This document shows, piece by piece, positions 7,499 through 8,817 of a stretch of DNA of 8,817 nt. Every line of letters begins with the position of its first letter. Position 1 is the stretch's first letter. The notes under the pieces are model-generated. The model saw only the letters and a list, made by a program, of their open reading frames with translations, was not told the DNA's origin and made no database searches. Both the position numbers and the translations under genes were made by a program. Origin of the DNA: Candidatus Omnitrophota bacterium (GTDB lineage Bacteria; Omnitrophota; Gorgyraeia; 1-14-0-20-64-10; JACQQZ01); NCBI GenBank assembly GCA_016206755.1, contig JACQQZ010000033.1:1-8817 (forward strand), in the 5' to 3' direction.

Positions 7499-7939
7499 CT
7501 ACTCCACATCCCACAATTTTTCTGCAATTTCTTCGAACGACCCCTGGGTGCTGTCGAAGAATTGTTTCCACTTGTCTTTGGCCCAAATCTCGACTCGGTT
7601 CGAGACCCCGACCACGACGACATCCCGTTGAATGCCGGCATGATCCTTAAGGTATTGGGGCAGGAGTATCCGGCCCTGCCGGTCGCAAACGAGTTCCACG
7701 GCCCCGGCAAAATAGAGCCGGTTGAATTGCCGCGACTGAGTTTTTGTGAACGGCATGGAACGGAAACGCTGTTCCTGGGCCTTCCACTCATCCTCAGGGA
7801 AGAGAAAGAGGCACTGGTCGAGCCCGCGGGTAACCACGAATTTTTCAACATAGTGCTCCTTCATCGCCTCCCGGAATTTGGAAGGGATAATGAGGCGCCC
7901 CTTGCGATCGATCGTGTGGTCGTGCTCTCCGTAAAACAT
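7499..7939 (-). CDS. mraZ: MraZ, transcriptional repressor of the dcw operon
   Basis: MraZ is a DNA-binding protein with two AbrB/SpoVT-type swapped-hairpin domains that forms a ring-shaped oligomer. In E. coli it represses its own operon. The 146 residues show the first domain with MFYGEHDHTIDRKGRLIIPSKF (1-22 region: GEHDHTIDRKGR, then IIPSKF) and the second with CDRQGRILLPQYL (85-97), the standard duplicated D-x-x-G-R pattern. Length and N-terminus fit the family, which usually begins MFxGEYxHTLDxKGR. The ATG at 7937-7939 has no clear Shine-Dalgarno; GGGG lies 15 bases upstream, directly after the leader terminator. Three TGG repeats near the promoter are its likely target. It is first in the operon and is followed by a 199-base gap before rsmH. 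Confidence 0.96.
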   Translation of the reverse strand: MFYGEHDHTIDRKGRLIIPSKFREAMKEHYVEKFVVTRGLDQCLFLFPEDEWKAQEQRFRSMPFTKTQSRQFNRLYFAGAVELVCDRQGRILLPQYLKDHAGIQRDVVVVGVSNRVEIWAKDKWKQFFDSTQGSFEEIAEKLWDVE

Positions 7940-7958
7940 CCCGTGTTATTGCATCCCC

Positions 7959-8002
7959 AAAAAAGGACCGGGGCCGGCGTACAACTTACTCCGGCCCCAG
8001 CC
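7959..8002 (-). terminator. Intrinsic terminator (probable attenuator) in the mraZ leader
   Basis: On the minus strand the arms GGCTGGGGCCGG (7991-8002) and CCGGCCCCGGTC (7966-7977) form a 12-bp stem with two G-U pairs and an 8-bp all-GC core. The loop is 13 bases, within which GTA/TAC can also pair. A run of six T (7959-7964) follows after one base. Hairpin plus T run is the form of a Rho-independent terminator in the direction of mraZ, and the plus strand has no T run on its side. It ends about 20 bases before the mraZ start and lies between promoter and gene, so it would control readthrough into the whole operon. Confidence 0.7.
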
Positions 8003-8014
8003 ATGTCGAAAGAA

Positions 8015-8091
8015 TGGTTGTGAATGCACAGCTGCCCTACCCCCGTGAGGGAGTTCCCCGATAAAGGCAAACCCGACGGCACCCACAACCA
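8015..8091 (-). ncRNA. Structured leader RNA element upstream of mraZ, class unknown
   Basis: In the minus-strand transcript TGGTTGTGGGTGC (8079-8091) pairs with GCATTCACAACCA (8015-8027). This is 13 consecutive pairs, two of them G-U. The G-U pairs would become C-A mismatches in a plus-strand RNA, so the structure favours the mraZ direction. The stem encloses 51 nt (8028-8078) that can fold further, for example TTGCCTT with AGGGCAG, and CTCCC with GGGGG around a TCAC loop. Twelve bases after the stem the terminator hairpin begins. An aptamer-like domain followed by a terminator is riboswitch-like architecture. I could not assign it to a known class. The G-rich core recalls parts of several riboswitches, but no full consensus is met. 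Confidence 0.4.
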
Positions 8092-8112
8092 AAGTTGTCA
8101 CAAAGTTATTAT

Positions 8113-8141
8113 CTCCACTTTACTCCATTTTCAACCACAAC
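8113..8141 (-). promoter_or_regulatory. Probable MraZ operator: three TGG direct repeats with 10-base period
   Basis: On the minus strand TGG cores lie at 8135-8137, 8125-8127 and 8115-8117, spaced exactly 10 bases apart. The two later units read AAAATGGAGT and AAAGTGGAGA, and the first is the looser TTGTGGTTG. Tandem 10-base G-rich repeats (TGGGN with 5-base spacers in E. coli, AAAGTG-type repeats in Mycoplasma) are the known binding sites of MraZ. The repeats cover about +7 to +29 of the predicted transcript, so bound MraZ would block promoter clearance. A further GTGGAG (8165-8170) lies inside the promoter spacer but is out of phase with the three. Confidence 0.7.
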
Positions 8142-8149
8142 CTTGCCCA

Positions 8150-8178
8150 AGTATATGTTTCACCCTCCACCGTGTCAA
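8150..8178 (-). promoter_or_regulatory. Sigma-70-type promoter of the dcw operon
   Basis: On the minus strand a perfect -35 box TTGACA (8173-8178) and a -10 box TATACT (8150-8155, five of six consensus bases) are separated by exactly 17 bases. Transcription would start near the A at 8143-8144, giving a leader of about 205 nt before the mraZ start. It is the only close match to consensus that I found upstream of mraZ, and its position just before the MraZ repeats supports it. Confidence 0.75.
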
Positions 8179-8258
8179 GGGCTTTCTTGAATTTATTTTC
8201 AATCACAAGCAGTTGTGGAGAAAGGGCAGCCGTTGCACCAATGGTGGTGGAGAGAAAA

Positions 8259-8354
8259 ATGGTGATTGCTGTCATTCGCTATAAGAGAACGCGGGCAGAC
8301 CCCCGGCTTGTTCCGGAGAATCGTGATTGCGCGGAGGAAATCGGCATGTTATAG
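8259..8354 (+). CDS. Possible 31-residue ORF upstream of the glycosyltransferase gene
   Basis: A short ORF begins with ATG at 8259, with GGAG (8249-8252) 6 bases upstream, and stops at 8352-8354, ten bases before the next gene. The predicted peptide starts MVIAVIRYKRTRADPR and ends EEIGML. It has a short hydrophobic start and then a charged remainder, and I recognise no family. Its stop region overlaps the AGGTGA ribosome binding site of the glycosyltransferase gene, so it could couple translation as a leader ORF. Codon use is mixed (AGA, CGG, TTA appear), so a chance ORF is quite possible. Confidence 0.2.
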   Translation: MVIAVIRYKRTRADPRLVPENRDCAEEIGML

Positions 8355-8364
8355 GTGAGAACAA

Positions 8365-8817
8365 ATGCGAAACAAATTTTTTTTGGGCACTTCTTTATTG
8401 ATCATCGTTCTGACCTTCATTGTTTGCTGGCATTACTACCATCGCATCGAGCGATTCTGGGGAATCACGCAGACCGATTTCAACGTTTACTATTTTTCCG
8501 GCTGGTACATCATCCAAAAAAAATCGATGTACACCTTCACCAATCCGGAATATTTATTTAAGTACGCGCCGATTTTTGGCGTCGCGATGATTCCCCTCGC
8601 CGGATTGCCCATTCAAATCGCCTTGCGGTGGTGGTATGGACTGACCTGCGCGTCCTTCCTCGGAATGTTTGGGCTCTTGAAAAATCTGCTCAAAGGAAAC
8701 CGCTCTGATTTACCGCCGGCCGCCGATGCGTTGCTGCTGATTGCGACGCTGCGTCCCTATATCTCGACGCTGCGCCTGGGCCAAGTGGACATTCTTCTTG
8801 CGTTTCTGCTTCTGGCG
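8365..8817 (+). CDS. GT87 (DUF2029)-like membrane glycosyltransferase, N-terminal part, cut by window edge
   Basis: These 151 residues are the start of a polytopic membrane protein. The first membrane span (about 5-22) is followed by an extracytoplasmic loop with TDFNVYYFSGWYI (37-49), in which D38 sits where the GT-C fold keeps its catalytic aspartate. Then come YTFTNPEYLFKYAPIFGVAMIPLAGLP (56-82 region), a second and third span, and RLGQVDILLAFLLL (137-150). The D-F-x-x-Y-Y, K-Y-x-P-x-F and G-Q-x-(D/N)-x-L-L pattern is typical of GT87 enzymes, which use polyprenyl-phosphate sugars (mannose or arabinose in the studied members) on the outer face of the membrane. The ATG at 8365 has AGGTGA (8353-8358) 6 bases upstream. 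Acceptor and sugar cannot be told. The gene is divergent from the dcw operon, so a shared role is not implied. Confidence 0.75.
   Translation, partial: MRNKFFLGTSLLIIVLTFIVCWHYYHRIERFWGITQTDFNVYYFSGWYIIQKKSMYTFTNPEYLFKYAPIFGVAMIPLAGLPIQIALRWWYGLTCASFLGMFGLLKNLLKGNRSDLPPAADALLLIATLRPYISTLRLGQVDILLAFLLLA

Noticed and set aside
8015..8091. Leader as a ydaO (c-di-AMP) or GEMM (c-di-GMP) riboswitch
   Set aside because: Fragments such as CGGGGAAC and AGGGCAGCT on the minus strand, and GGCAAACC on the plus strand, recall these classes, but the remaining conserved blocks are missing as far as I can recall them.
8085..8098. Inverted repeat ACAAC-CAAA-GTTGT as a separate operator
   Set aside because: Only 5 bp, and it overlaps the outer arm of the 13-bp leader stem, which explains the bases better. 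Kept only as a possible competing fold.
8107..8134. Alternative minus-strand promoter TTGAAA (8129-8134) and GATAAT (8108-8113)
   Set aside because: The spacer is only 15 bases and the boxes overlap the MraZ repeats. The upstream TTGACA-17-TATACT pair is far better.
8215..8262. Plus-strand TGG-rich stretch as a second MraZ operator
   Set aside because: The TGG cores are spaced 3, 3 and 12 bases apart and not at 10-base steps.
8257..8285. Plus-strand promoter using TATAAG (8280-8285)
   Set aside because: No recognisable -35 box lies 16-18 bases upstream, and there is no extended -10.

Overview
This window carries the front part of a bacterial division and cell wall (dcw) cluster on the minus strand, and the start of a divergent membrane glycosyltransferase gene on the plus strand. 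In transcription order (right to left) the cluster is mraZ, a candidate 43-residue small gene, rsmH (mraW), an ftsL-like gene, ftsI, murE, murF, mraY and murD, with murD cut by the left edge. The order is the classical one. MurE has the DNPR signature of meso-diaminopimelate-adding enzymes, so the cell wall is probably DAP-type. The DNA looks GC-rich. I cannot place the organism firmly. A diderm, environmental-genome lineage would fit, but no gene here is phylum-specific to my eye.

The genes are very tightly packed. The small gene and rsmH overlap by GTGA, rsmH and ftsL by ATGA, and murE and murF by ATGA. ftsI and murE meet as TGATG. mraY starts 28 bases inside murF. Only ftsL-ftsI (46 bases) and mraY-murD (15 bases) are separated, and murD has its own strong ribosome binding site. 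The block is therefore probably one operon. It encodes a regulator (MraZ), a 16S rRNA methyltransferase, two division membrane proteins (FtsL-like and the septal transpeptidase FtsI) and the enzymes that build and load the lipid-linked muropeptide precursor (MurE, MurF, MraY, MurD).

The 425-base divergent gap (7940-8364) is the most information-rich non-coding part. On the minus strand it holds a near-consensus sigma-70-type promoter (TTGACA, 17 bases, TATACT). Just downstream of the predicted start are three TGG repeats at an exact 10-base period, the expected form of a MraZ operator. A leader of about 200 nt follows. It contains a 13-bp closing stem around a possibly folded 51-nt core, then a GC-rich hairpin with a T6 run that looks like an intrinsic terminator placed just before the mraZ start. 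The dcw operon therefore seems to have two control layers: MraZ autorepression, and a possible RNA attenuator or riboswitch of a kind I do not recognise.

A second unusual spot is the mraZ-rsmH gap (7300-7498). It holds a 43-codon ORF with a very strong Shine-Dalgarno that can be hidden by a perfect 8-bp inverted repeat upstream. Its stop codon overlaps the GTG start of rsmH, which has no Shine-Dalgarno of its own. On the plus side, the GT87-like gene has a good ribosome binding site and may be preceded by a 31-codon ORF.
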